Below, in pieces: positions 1 through 5,018 of a stretch of DNA of 5,576 nt. Source of the stretch: Candidatus Zhuqueibacterota bacterium (GTDB lineage: Bacteria > Zhuqueibacterota > Zhuqueibacteria > Oceanimicrobiales > Oceanimicrobiaceae). Every line of letters starts with the position of its first letter. Position 1 is the first letter of the stretch. Where the stretch lies: positions 1 through 5,576 of the forward strand of contig JAABYK010000103.1 of assembly GCA_011775825.1 (NCBI GenBank), given 5' to 3'. Under the pieces are notes generated by a model. The model was not told the origin of the DNA. It made no database searches and worked only from the letters and a program-made list of their open reading frames with translations. The position numbers and the translations under genes are program-made.

Positions 1-59
1 TCAACTAAGACCGGAAGTTCAATAAAACACCATTATCTTCTGAGAAGAAAGACTCCAAG

Positions 60-103
60 TCCCGCTCTCCTGGTGTGGTTGTAAGAGAGGGGGATTTAGG
101 GGG
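60..103. repeat. G-rich dispersed-type intergenic repeat
   Basis: TCCCGCTCTC (60-69) is complementary at 9 of 10 positions to GAGAGGGGGA (85-94). It is followed by two G5 runs separated by ATTTA (89-103). The GGGGGATTTAGGGGG core is a common intergenic repeat motif in cyanobacteria and various environmental phyla (from memory). A 74-codon open frame on the minus strand (229-5) runs through it, but I judge that frame to be repeat-derived rather than a gene. Confidence 0.5.
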
Positions 104-126
104 TGAGTTCTCCTCAAAGAAGAAAC

Positions 127-196
127 GACCGGTCCGGAATGCATTACCAGATATAGAGTACATTGACTGTGTCAATGCAGGCGGCGACACAGTCGC
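127..196. other. Cluster of palindromes downstream of the SLBB gene
   Basis: GACCGGTC (127-134), AATGCATT (138-145), CATTGAC/GTCAATG around TGT (161-177) and GCGAC/GTCGC around ACA (184-196) lie in 70 bp. The last two are related: GACTGTGTC (165-173) is the reverse complement of GACACAGTC (186-194). The DNA or RNA can therefore fold either as two small hairpins or as one 9-bp stem with a 12-nt loop. No T-tract follows. Confidence 0.4.
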
Positions 197-241
197 GGCA
201 GTCCAAAATACGTTCTCCTCGCGAAACATAAGTAATCCGCA

Positions 242-778
242 TCAAAGTCGGTCAATGGCAAAAATGACCGTGGCCGTGGCTGCCATCAAGCCCACCACCG
301 AAGTAATCCCCATGACATTCCGGAATTTATGTCCGAACGATTCCGTGATGACGATGGTATCCCCGGCTTCCACATTCGGAATAATGTTTTTTCTGCCGGT
401 CTCGAGATATTTTTTCACGTTCACCTTCAAAATCGGGGGCTTGACACCCTGACCGCTATGACCATTGTTGCCAGCGCTTAGAGCACCTTCGCGGATAATG
501 CGTACCTCACCCAGGTTGGCGCCATCCATTGGGCCACCGGCAAATGACATCAGCGAAATCAAATCCGTGTGCCTGGGCACCAGGTATTGTCCCGGTTTCT
601 TAATAAATCCCCAAATATTAACCTGCACCAAAATCTCATCTTTGCCGCCCAAATAATACTGAGAAGCGCGATTCAAGAAATCCTGGCCCTCCCGATCCTG
701 TGCAAACAAACCCGCCGAGAGATTGAAAAATAAAATGGTTGAGAATATCAAAATCTGTGTTGGTTCTATCTTTTTCAT
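242..778 (-). CDS. Secreted single-SLBB-domain protein, polysaccharide export related
   Basis: Starting at 778 the protein has 178 residues. Residues 1-26 form a signal peptide (MKK, a long hydrophobic core, likely cleavage after LFA before QD). The mature part begins with a YYLGGKDE segment, then a soluble-ligand-binding beta-grasp (SLBB) unit: VQVNIWGFIKKPGQYLVP (51-68), TDLISLMSFAGGP (71-83) and VRIIREG. It continues with VNVKKYLETG and NVEAGDTIVITES, typical of Wza-type exporters. A hydrophobic C-terminal helix (about 155-175) follows. The N-terminal polysaccharide-export domain (PF02563 type) and the second SLBB unit of full-length Wza are absent, so the protein is short for that family. 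It could be an accessory or minimal export component in the periplasm or outer membrane. The preceding NusG paralogue supports a polysaccharide operon continuing leftwards. Confidence 0.85.
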   Translation of the reverse strand: MKKIEPTQILIFSTILFFNLSAGLFAQDREGQDFLNRASQYYLGGKDEILVQVNIWGFIKKPGQYLVPRHTDLISLMSFAGGPMDGANLGEVRIIREGALSAGNNGHSGQGVKPPILKVNVKKYLETGRKNIIPNVEAGDTIVITESFGHKFRNVMGITSVVGLMAATATVIFAIDRL

Positions 779-780
779 GG

Positions 781-796
781 TCCCCTCTACTCCTTT
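781..796 (-). promoter_or_regulatory. Ribosome binding region deciding the SLBB protein start
   Basis: On the minus strand AAAGGAG (796-790) lies 11 bases before the ATG at 778, and AGGGGA (786-781) lies 2 bases before it. No comparable site precedes the in-frame ATGs at 823 and 817. With the signal peptide beginning at this Met, this sets the start at 778. Confidence 0.6.
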
Positions 797-881
797 AATT
801 GTAAAATTACTCGGCATAAACACGGCAACGGTTTAATTTTCTCTCGAAAAATTCATTACAACATTCACTCTTATATTGATA

Positions 882-1466
882 TCAAAGCAACGCCAAACGA
901 TATTTAAAGTTGTTCCCCTTGGTTTTCTTATCTCCGCCCGAACCAATCTTACGGATTTGTCCGCGCTCCACCTCGATGGCCACCGATTGTCGAATGGCAT
1001 CGATGGAAATGACCAACCGACTGCTGCCGCGCTGTTCGAGCAAATAGCCTTTTGTGCCCTGTAACGGCCCAACCGTGACCTCGACTTCGTCGCCCGCGTT
1101 CAGATACTGATGCGGTTCCGGATCGTAGCCATGTTCTAAGATTCGCCGGATACTCTGGATTTGCTCTTCGGGGATGCGAGCCGGCTGCCCGCTAAAACTG
1201 ACCATCCTGACCACGCCGTCGGTCTGCGTCGACTGATAGCGTTCTTTCGAATTGGCATGCACGAACACGTACGACGGGAACAAGGGCTCGGCAATCTTTT
1301 TCTTGCGATCGCTCCAAAATCGAATGACCGAACGCAGAGGCAGCAGGGATTCCAGACCCTTTTGTTTTAATTCCTCATCCACTTTCTTTTCAAAGCGCGG
1401 CCGGGTATAGAGCGCATACCAGTGACGTTCAGTTTTGGGATCGGATGTTGGACTGGTCATGGACAT
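882..1466 (-). CDS. NusG-family specialised transcription elongation factor (UpxY/RfaH-like)
   Basis: The 194-residue product has the two-domain layout of NusG. The NGN domain is at about 14-110, beginning HWYALYTRPRFEKKV, with the hallmark PLFPSYVFV at 61-69 and GVVRMVSFSG at 84-93. The KOW domain is at about 121-165, with GDEVEVTVGPLQGTKGYL. Such paralogues bind RNA polymerase and reduce pausing or termination in particular long operons, often capsule, O-antigen or other polysaccharide clusters, and are usually encoded as the first gene of the cluster. That fits here: the next gene is an SLBB export protein, 103 bp on, with no terminator between them. A basic 25-residue tail (GSGGDKKTKGNNFKYR) follows KOW. 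Housekeeping nusG is unlikely because secE and ribosomal protein genes are absent nearby. The closest functional class (UpxY, RfaH or LoaP) cannot be fixed by eye. Confidence 0.9.
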   Translation of the reverse strand: MSMTSPTSDPKTERHWYALYTRPRFEKKVDEELKQKGLESLLPLRSVIRFWSDRKKKIAEPLFPSYVFVHANSKERYQSTQTDGVVRMVSFSGQPARIPEEQIQSIRRILEHGYDPEPHQYLNAGDEVEVTVGPLQGTKGYLLEQRGSSRLVISIDAIRQSVAIEVERGQIRKIGSGGDKKTKGNNFKYRLALL

Positions 1467-1474
1467 TGTTTTAA

Positions 1475-1480
1475 CCTTTC
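1475..1480 (-). promoter_or_regulatory. Ribosome binding site of the NusG paralogue
   Basis: GAAAGG on the minus strand ends eight bases before the ATG at 1466. This supports that start over the second Met, two codons further in. Confidence 0.5.
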
Positions 1481-1494
1481 ATGTTGGTTAAACT

Positions 1495-1515
1495 CGAAGT
1501 TCGAAGCACGAAATC
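1495..1515 (+). repeat. Degenerate 7-bp tandem array (three units)
   Basis: CGAAGTT, CGAAGCA and CGAAATC follow each other with period 7. The unit is similar to, and in opposite orientation from, the array at 1761-1795. The pair therefore brackets the palindromic repeat between them. Confidence 0.4.
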
Positions 1516-1564
1516 CTTATCCTGTTTATTATGAATCGCTGTATGAATCACGAATTCGCTTAAA

Positions 1565-1654
1565 TGTCATGCCCGCGCAGGCGCAGGCGGGCATCCGCTA
1601 CAACCTTGGCATTGTTTTTAATAGATTCCCGCTTTCGCTTTCGCGAGAATGACA
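1565..1654. repeat. Palindromic REP/MITE-like repeat of about 90 bp
   Basis: The element is bounded by TGTCAT (1565-1570) and ATGACA (1649-1654). It contains two GC-rich hairpins. On the left ATGCCCGC (1569-1576) pairs with GCGGGCAT (1587-1594). On the right ATTCCCGC (1625-1632) pairs with GCGAGAAT (1643-1650), with one mismatch. The layout matches the widespread intergenic repeat family built on GTCATTCCCGC...GCGGGAATGAC. It carries no protein, so mobility would depend on an enzyme encoded elsewhere. Confidence 0.7.
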
Positions 1655-1760
1655 ACTCAGCCCTTTAGTGAATTATTCAAACTGAACAAATTCAAAATAT
1701 AGGCGCCAACGTACTTTCGAAATTTAGAACATTCTGCATTTTGGAGATTTCATACTGTAT

Positions 1761-1795
1761 CGATTTTCGATTTCCGACTTCCGAATTTCGTATTC
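1761..1795 (-). repeat. Degenerate 7-bp tandem array (five units)
   Basis: Reading the plus strand, CG recurs every seven bases: CGATTTT, CGATTTC, CGACTTC, CGAATTT, CGTATTC. On the minus strand the units read NNNNNCG with mostly GAA- or AAA-rich centres. Short arrays of this kind recur in intergenic DNA of some environmental bacteria (from memory). The function is not known to me. Confidence 0.5.
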
Positions 1796-1815
1796 AGCAT
1801 TCCGGGCACAGCTCC

Positions 1816-1845
1816 GCCCTGTCAGTCCCAATCAGACTGAAGGGC
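1816..1845. other. Hairpin with 11-bp stem
   Basis: GCCCT (1816-1820) and TCAGTC (1822-1827) pair with GACTGA (1835-1840) and AGGGC (1841-1845). The stem has 11 pairs, a single bulged G at 1821 and a 7-nt loop. No T-tract follows on either strand, so it is not a classic terminator. It may belong to an RNA leader or to a dispersed repeat. Confidence 0.45.
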
Positions 1846-1882
1846 AAGTTTGCAATATCTCTCCTTTTTGTCCCGCTTAGCC

Positions 1883-1903
1883 AGCGGATGAGACACATCT
1901 GCT
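1883..1903. other. Hairpin with 8-bp stem
   Basis: AGCGGATG (1883-1890) pairs with CATCTGCT (1896-1903) around the loop AGACA. As plus-strand RNA all eight positions pair with one G-U; as minus-strand RNA that position is an A/C mismatch. A smaller overlapping hairpin, CCGCT 1873-1877 with AGCGG 1883-1887, competes for the same bases. The function is unknown. Confidence 0.35.
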
Positions 1904-2120
1904 CAGTTACACCAAACTAGCTCTTACCTCTGGAATCAGTCGTCTTTGTCCAGGTTGACATGTTGGGTAAGCTAGTCTTACGTAAGGAATTACTCAAAAA
2001 AAGTTAAGTTGAAGAAATAAGACTTTTTGCTCCCGTAAATGAGAATCCCCTAATTGGTGCTTCCGATCAAGAAAGACTTCGAACGAACACCGTGCAATAT
2101 TCAGTTATGTGTCACGTTCT

Positions 2121-3053
2121 TCATGTTTTTCTAAACCATTCAACCGTTTGCTGCAAACCCTCTCTGAATTGAGCCAAAGGTGTATAATTGAGATAGTGCA
2201 CTGCTCTGGAAACGTCCGCATACGAATGTTTGACGTCGCCGGGACGAGGGTTGGCAAACTCCGGGTTGATATCCTTGCCTAAAATCTGGTTCAGCTCCAG
2301 GACTAAGTCTTGTATCGATATTCGATTGCCACAAGCACAGTTGAAAATTTTCTCTTCTGGCAAGCCATCCGCTTCACACGCCTGTAAATTGGCTTGCACC
2401 ACATTTTTCACGAAGGTGACGTCTCTGGATTGCTGGCCATCCCCAAAGATGGTTGGGCGCTTGTCGGATAGCATTAAGCCCAAGAATTTGGGAATCACAG
2501 CGGAATATTGTGAAGTCGGATCTTGCCTCGGCCCAAAGATGTTGAAATAGCGCAGAATAACCGTTTGCAAGCCGTACAGTTCCGTAAATACGGTGCAATA
2601 GACTTCGCCTGCCAGCTTGGAATTCGCATACGGACTCATGGGCCGGGGACGCATATCCTCGTGTTTCGGTTGTCGAGGATCGTGTCCGTAAACAGAAGAG
2701 GAGGAAGCGAAGACCACGCGCTGCACGTTCCGGTCGCGGGCGGCAATCAGCACGTTCAACGTGCCGGTGATGTTCACTTCGTTTGTGGTTACCGGGTCCG
2801 CAATGCTTCGCGGGACCGACGGCAAAGCGGCCTGATGCAAAACAAAATCGACACCGTCGACAGCTCGGTAGACCGTGCTCAGGGAGCGGATATCGCCTTC
2901 AATCAAGTCGATATCGTTGATGAATTCCCGTAAATTGTCACGTCGTCCTGTGGAAAAATTATCCAGAACCCGAACGGACTGTCCCCGCTTGAGCAGTTCC
3001 TCGACGATGTTTGAACCAATAAAACCTGCGCCGCCTGTTATCAAATACTTCAT
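2121..3053 (-). CDS. NAD-dependent nucleotide-sugar 4-epimerase (WbpP/GalE-like, extended SDR)
   Basis: This 310-residue protein is a full-length extended short-chain dehydrogenase. The Rossmann NAD-binding motif TGGAGFIGS is at residues 6-14, and Asp31 after the second strand fits NAD preference. The catalytic set is visible as SSSSVYG (117-123) and PYANSK, with Tyr142 and Lys146. RYFNIFGPRQ (168-177) and GDGQQSRDVTFV (204-215) are substrate-side motifs. PRPGDVKHSYAD (269-280) resembles the WbpP/UDP-GlcNAc 4-epimerase group more than classical GalE. The likely reaction inverts C4 of a UDP-sugar such as UDP-GlcNAc or UDP-glucose/galactose to supply precursors for surface polysaccharide. UDP-glucuronate is also possible; sequence reading alone cannot fix the substrate. 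The downstream NusG paralogue and SLBB protein support a polysaccharide role, but a 654-bp repeat-filled spacer means they need not share a transcript. Confidence 0.92.
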   Translation of the reverse strand: MKYLITGGAGFIGSNIVEELLKRGQSVRVLDNFSTGRRDNLREFINDIDLIEGDIRSLSTVYRAVDGVDFVLHQAALPSVPRSIADPVTTNEVNITGTLNVLIAARDRNVQRVVFASSSSVYGHDPRQPKHEDMRPRPMSPYANSKLAGEVYCTVFTELYGLQTVILRYFNIFGPRQDPTSQYSAVIPKFLGLMLSDKRPTIFGDGQQSRDVTFVKNVVQANLQACEADGLPEEKIFNCACGNRISIQDLVLELNQILGKDINPEFANPRPGDVKHSYADVSRAVHYLNYTPLAQFREGLQQTVEWFRKT

Positions 3054-3400
3054 CTGTCCTGGATGCTTGATGTGCTGTCCGTTGCTGAATCCACCTTTAA
3101 ACTTTTCCTAAACTGCAAAAAGGTTCAAACCTGTTGTCTCAAAAGTCTCTTGTCCGTCATTTCATTCTGCAAGAATCTCTTCCGGTAGTCAAGTTTGTGC
3201 CAGAATATAAAACGGTTCCTACGAATGACCGTAGAGCTATCTTCACTCATACAATGACGCAACAGCGGTCTGCGCAACTCGCAACGACCTCATCGGACTT
3301 TTTTGACAGCTCCGAATTATTTCTGTGAAGATTAATCTGTTTTTGCATGGTCCAACTTTTAATTATTGCAAATTCGAAAGATTTTTATTACATTTTCTCT
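3054..3400. other. Intergenic region upstream of the epimerase
   Basis: This 347-bp stretch between the RNA candidate and the epimerase holds no gene I can support. One small hairpin is visible (CTACG 3219-3223 with CGTAG 3230-3234, 6-nt loop). I found no convincing promoter. The epimerase ATG is preceded by AGGACAG, a Shine-Dalgarno-like sequence that sits unusually close to the start. Confidence 0.5.
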
Positions 3401-3528
3401 ACCACCGGACTCCTAAAAAGTGAAAGGCCGTGCATTTTACGCAAAAATGCCTCGAGCACTTCACCTTTTTTTCTTCTCCAAATGCGGCCGACACCCAATG
3501 GAAGAAGATAAACCCGGAGCCCGGTGGT
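3401..3528 (-). ncRNA. Candidate structured RNA with a three-way junction
   Basis: Three nested helices account for most of this stretch. P1 pairs 3401-3413 with 3516-3528. On the minus-strand RNA it is 13 continuous pairs including one G-U; on the plus strand that pair becomes an A/C mismatch, which favours minus-strand transcription. P2 pairs 3472-3479 with 3500-3508 (8 pairs, one bulged base) and closes a 20-nt loop. P3 pairs 3415-3424 with 3460-3470 (10 pairs, one bulge). P3 is extended after an internal loop by GCATTTT (3432-3438) with AAAATGC (3444-3450). Junction linkers are 1, 1 and 7 nt. I recognise no known family. It lies 13 bp beyond the stop-codon hairpin, so it could be a 3' UTR element of the small gene, a separate RNA, or a leader element far upstream of the epimerase. 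A dispersed DNA repeat is the main alternative. Confidence 0.45.
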
Positions 3529-3540
3529 TGCTTTAATGTT

Positions 3541-3574
3541 TAGCTAGAACCCTCACAGGGTTAAGCGCTAGCTA
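3541..3574 (-). other. Strong hairpin overlapping the stop codon of the small unknown gene
   Basis: TAGCTAG (3541-3547) and CTAGCTA (3568-3574) are perfect inverted repeats. Inside them AACCCT (3548-3553) pairs with AGGGTT (3557-3562) around a 3-nt loop. The result is a 13-bp stem with a 5-nt bulge at 3563-3567. The arm at 3568-3574 includes the TAG stop. No T-tract follows on the minus strand, so this is not a standard intrinsic terminator. It could protect the 3' end of the mRNA, affect termination of translation, or act as a DNA site. Confidence 0.55.
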
Positions 3575-3949
3575 ATCCTCTGAATTAGAATCGTCCTCTT
3601 TTCCCCGTTCGTTTGTTTGCGTGCCCTGCAATAATTCCAATTCCGATGAATAATCGCCAAACGTCGCTTTGGCTGCATTTCTGACTCTTTTCGTCAAATC
3701 CCATAATTGGCTCAAACAAACATTCCGCTCTTGAATTGCCTTTGCACGCTCAAGCTTTAACTGTTCGGCTTTATCGACGTACTCTTTTGCCTCTTGTAGT
3801 TTATTTACAAACTTTTCTACATTGAGGTTCGGCACGTTAAGTTTTTTGCCAACCTCCTGCCAACCGTGGATGACGGTTTCCGCCTGTTCCAAAGTGTCTC
3901 TTGGAAAACTTGACACCTTCCTTTTTTTTGAACTTGAGCTGTTAACCAT
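3572..3949 (-). CDS. Small charged helical protein of unknown function
   Basis: I do not recognise this 125-residue protein. It has no signal peptide and no membrane segment. The first 16 residues are basic and serine-rich (SSSSKKRKV). Residues about 20-75 look like two amphipathic helices rich in Glu, Lys, Gln and Ala, plausibly a helical hairpin or coiled coil. The block LWDLTKRVRNAAKATFGDYS (about 82-101) has the mixed hydrophobic/basic pattern of a conserved core. The tail is acidic (EDDSNSED). Translation must start at the ATG at 3949, because an in-frame TAA lies a few codons upstream and no other start is available. No Shine-Dalgarno sequence is visible. The gene is isolated, with 561 bp before it and 518 bp after it, a candidate promoter upstream and strong RNA-like folds directly downstream. 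Reading-frame length and protein-like composition make a real gene likely. Confidence 0.75.
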   Translation of the reverse strand: MVNSSSSKKRKVSSFPRDTLEQAETVIHGWQEVGKKLNVPNLNVEKFVNKLQEAKEYVDKAEQLKLERAKAIQERNVCLSQLWDLTKRVRNAAKATFGDYSSELELLQGTQTNERGKEDDSNSED

Positions 3950-4510
3950 GTCAACTGAAGTGATTTAAATGAATAATGTCTGTCATTTAGTGCAGCCAAT
4001 TGTTTTTTATTTCAGGACGTTTTTATTGTACAATTCATTTTGTAAGTAAGAGACGCTGTCCTGGAAAGCGCAAAAAACAAATTATCCTTTCGAATGTCAA
4101 GATTTGCAATGATAACTTAATTGGTGTCACAACTTTTTAATACCAAATATTACGCTAATTTAATATAAAATAACATCCTACAAGAATTCTCTGAAAAAAT
4201 CGTATTCATCTTATACCTGGTAGTCGGGTGTTTTGCAGAAACATTTTGTGTTATAAAAACCGTCTCTTGCCATAAAATTGGCATATAAAAAAGAAATTAT
4301 GAGCTGAAAAACAAGCCTTGTGATGCTAATTTAACACCCACCACTCATTCTTAGCAAATATGACAATTCTTTGAAAACACTTCATGTTCCTTTTAGAAAA
4401 AAACTGGCAGGCAAAATTAAATCGATTTGAACTTAATTCGGAATGTTATGGGAGCACGTTAAGAAAAATGACAAAAATTTCAATTTTTCAAGGGAAGGAA
4501 TGAGAAGTTA
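3950..4510. other. AT-rich intergenic region, no convincing gene
   Basis: This 561-bp spacer separates the PTS genes from the small unknown gene. I see no protein of useful length on either strand. It contains a purely A/T hairpin at 4473-4488 just after EIIB (7-bp arms, 2-nt loop), which is at best a weak terminator. There is also a small hairpin TGCCA/TGGCA at 4268-4283, a direct 10-mer GCTAATTTAA at 4154-4163 and 4325-4334, and the promoter-like site listed separately. The base composition is clearly more AT-rich than the flanking genes. Confidence 0.6.
4081..4109 (-). promoter_or_regulatory. Candidate sigma70-type promoter for the small unknown gene
   Basis: On the minus strand TTGCAA (4109-4104) and GATAAT (4086-4081) are separated by exactly 17 bp. 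That is 4 of 6 matches to the -35 consensus and 5 of 6 to the -10 consensus. A start near 4075 would give a leader of about 125 nt before the ATG at 3949. The region is AT-rich, so chance matches are common and confidence is limited. Confidence 0.4.
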
Positions 4511-5005
4511 TTAACACGCGTTATTTTTTGTTAACCCCAAACGTTCTTCCAGGTCAATTGCTTTGCCTGACGGGACATTCTTCGCTTCCAACTTGATGTT
4601 TCGATTCACCAGAAATTGAAAATTTCTTAAATCATCATCATCGATATAGATGAAGTCGGTGACTTTGCGCTTTCCCGGTTGGTAGTGCATGCCACCCACG
4701 ATAACCGTCTCCGGGTGAATGCCCTGCTCAACTAATCTTACGATCACATGGGGCGATTCTACAATTAGAAACACACGCTCATGTTTTGTTTCTTGTCTCC
4801 TCAGTAGACAAACGGTTCCATCCACGCTGCAAATCGATGTTTTATAGCCGGAGGCGGCATCGTGGTACAGCTCACATTCCCATTCATTTGCGGCCACCTC
4901 ATCGTTGCAAAGGACCAGATGGTCGGGATTTATCTGAGGGCACCAACCGGCAATCACTTGACCGTGAATCAAGCGGTCATCAATTCGAACCATCTCGAGA
5001 GACAT
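4511..5005 (-). CDS. PTS mannose/fructose/sorbose-family EIIB subunit
   Basis: This 164-residue protein is the phosphoryl carrier between EIIA and the incoming sugar. The N-terminus contains RIDDRLIHGQVIAGW, nearly the same as the EIIB active-site segment of ManX, with the phosphorylated histidine at His14. Further family marks are CNDEVAANEWE (about 33-43), VGGMHYQPGK (about 103-112) followed by an acidic IDDDD stretch, and the C-terminal IKLEAKNVPSGKAIDL. Length is normal for EIIB. The ATG at 5005 gives a short leader before the conserved core, and Met5 is an alternative. Neither has a clear Shine-Dalgarno sequence. The EIIC and EIID membrane subunits, which normally follow, are absent: the next 560 bp are AT-rich and carry no large gene. 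The protein may therefore serve a regulatory PTS, or its membrane partners are encoded elsewhere. Confidence 0.93.
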   Translation of the reverse strand: MSLEMVRIDDRLIHGQVIAGWCPQINPDHLVLCNDEVAANEWECELYHDAASGYKTSICSVDGTVCLLRRQETKHERVFLIVESPHVIVRLVEQGIHPETVIVGGMHYQPGKRKVTDFIYIDDDDLRNFQFLVNRNIKLEAKNVPSGKAIDLEERLGLTKNNAC

Positions 5006-5018
5006 GGATCACGATATC

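Larger units (their letters stand above)
1467..2120. other. Repeat-rich intergenic region, no gene seen
   Basis: This 654-bp spacer between the epimerase and the NusG paralogue has no convincing coding region on either strand. It contains a palindromic repeat, two oppositely oriented 7-bp-period arrays and several hairpins, each listed separately. A weak A/T hairpin with a T-run on the minus strand (AAAAAGT 1998-2004 with ACTTTTT 2022-2028, 17-nt loop) might act as a poor terminator after the epimerase. I found no ops-like GGCGGTAG element and no clear sigma70 promoter for the NusG paralogue. Confidence 0.55.

Noticed and set aside
5..229. A 74-codon minus-strand open frame as a gene
   Set aside because: No Shine-Dalgarno sequence. 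Much of it is the G-rich intergenic repeat in translation (PPKSPSL), and it overlaps a palindrome cluster.
1955..1983. Plus-strand TTGACA as a promoter -35 box
   Set aside because: No acceptable -10 at 16-18 bp and no plus-strand gene follows.
2230..2933. Several plus-strand open frames opposite the epimerase
   Set aside because: They are antisense to a full-length gene with clear catalytic motifs.
3188..3202. Sigma54-like site TGGCAC...TTGAC upstream of the epimerase
   Set aside because: The -24 half fits, but the required GC at the -12 position is AC at the correct spacing.
3134..3328. Plus-strand open frame of 64 codons upstream of the epimerase
   Set aside because: No ribosome site, composition not protein-like, and no continuity with other features.
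3398..3539. A stop-free minus-strand frame of nearly 50 codons running through the structured RNA candidate
   Set aside because: It lacks a plausible ATG start with a ribosome site, and a frame this long without a stop is not rare by chance. The base pairing explains the sequence better.
3910..3949. SV40-like nuclear localisation motif KKRKV in the small unknown protein
   Set aside because: All context is bacterial. A short basic N-terminal run is enough to explain it.
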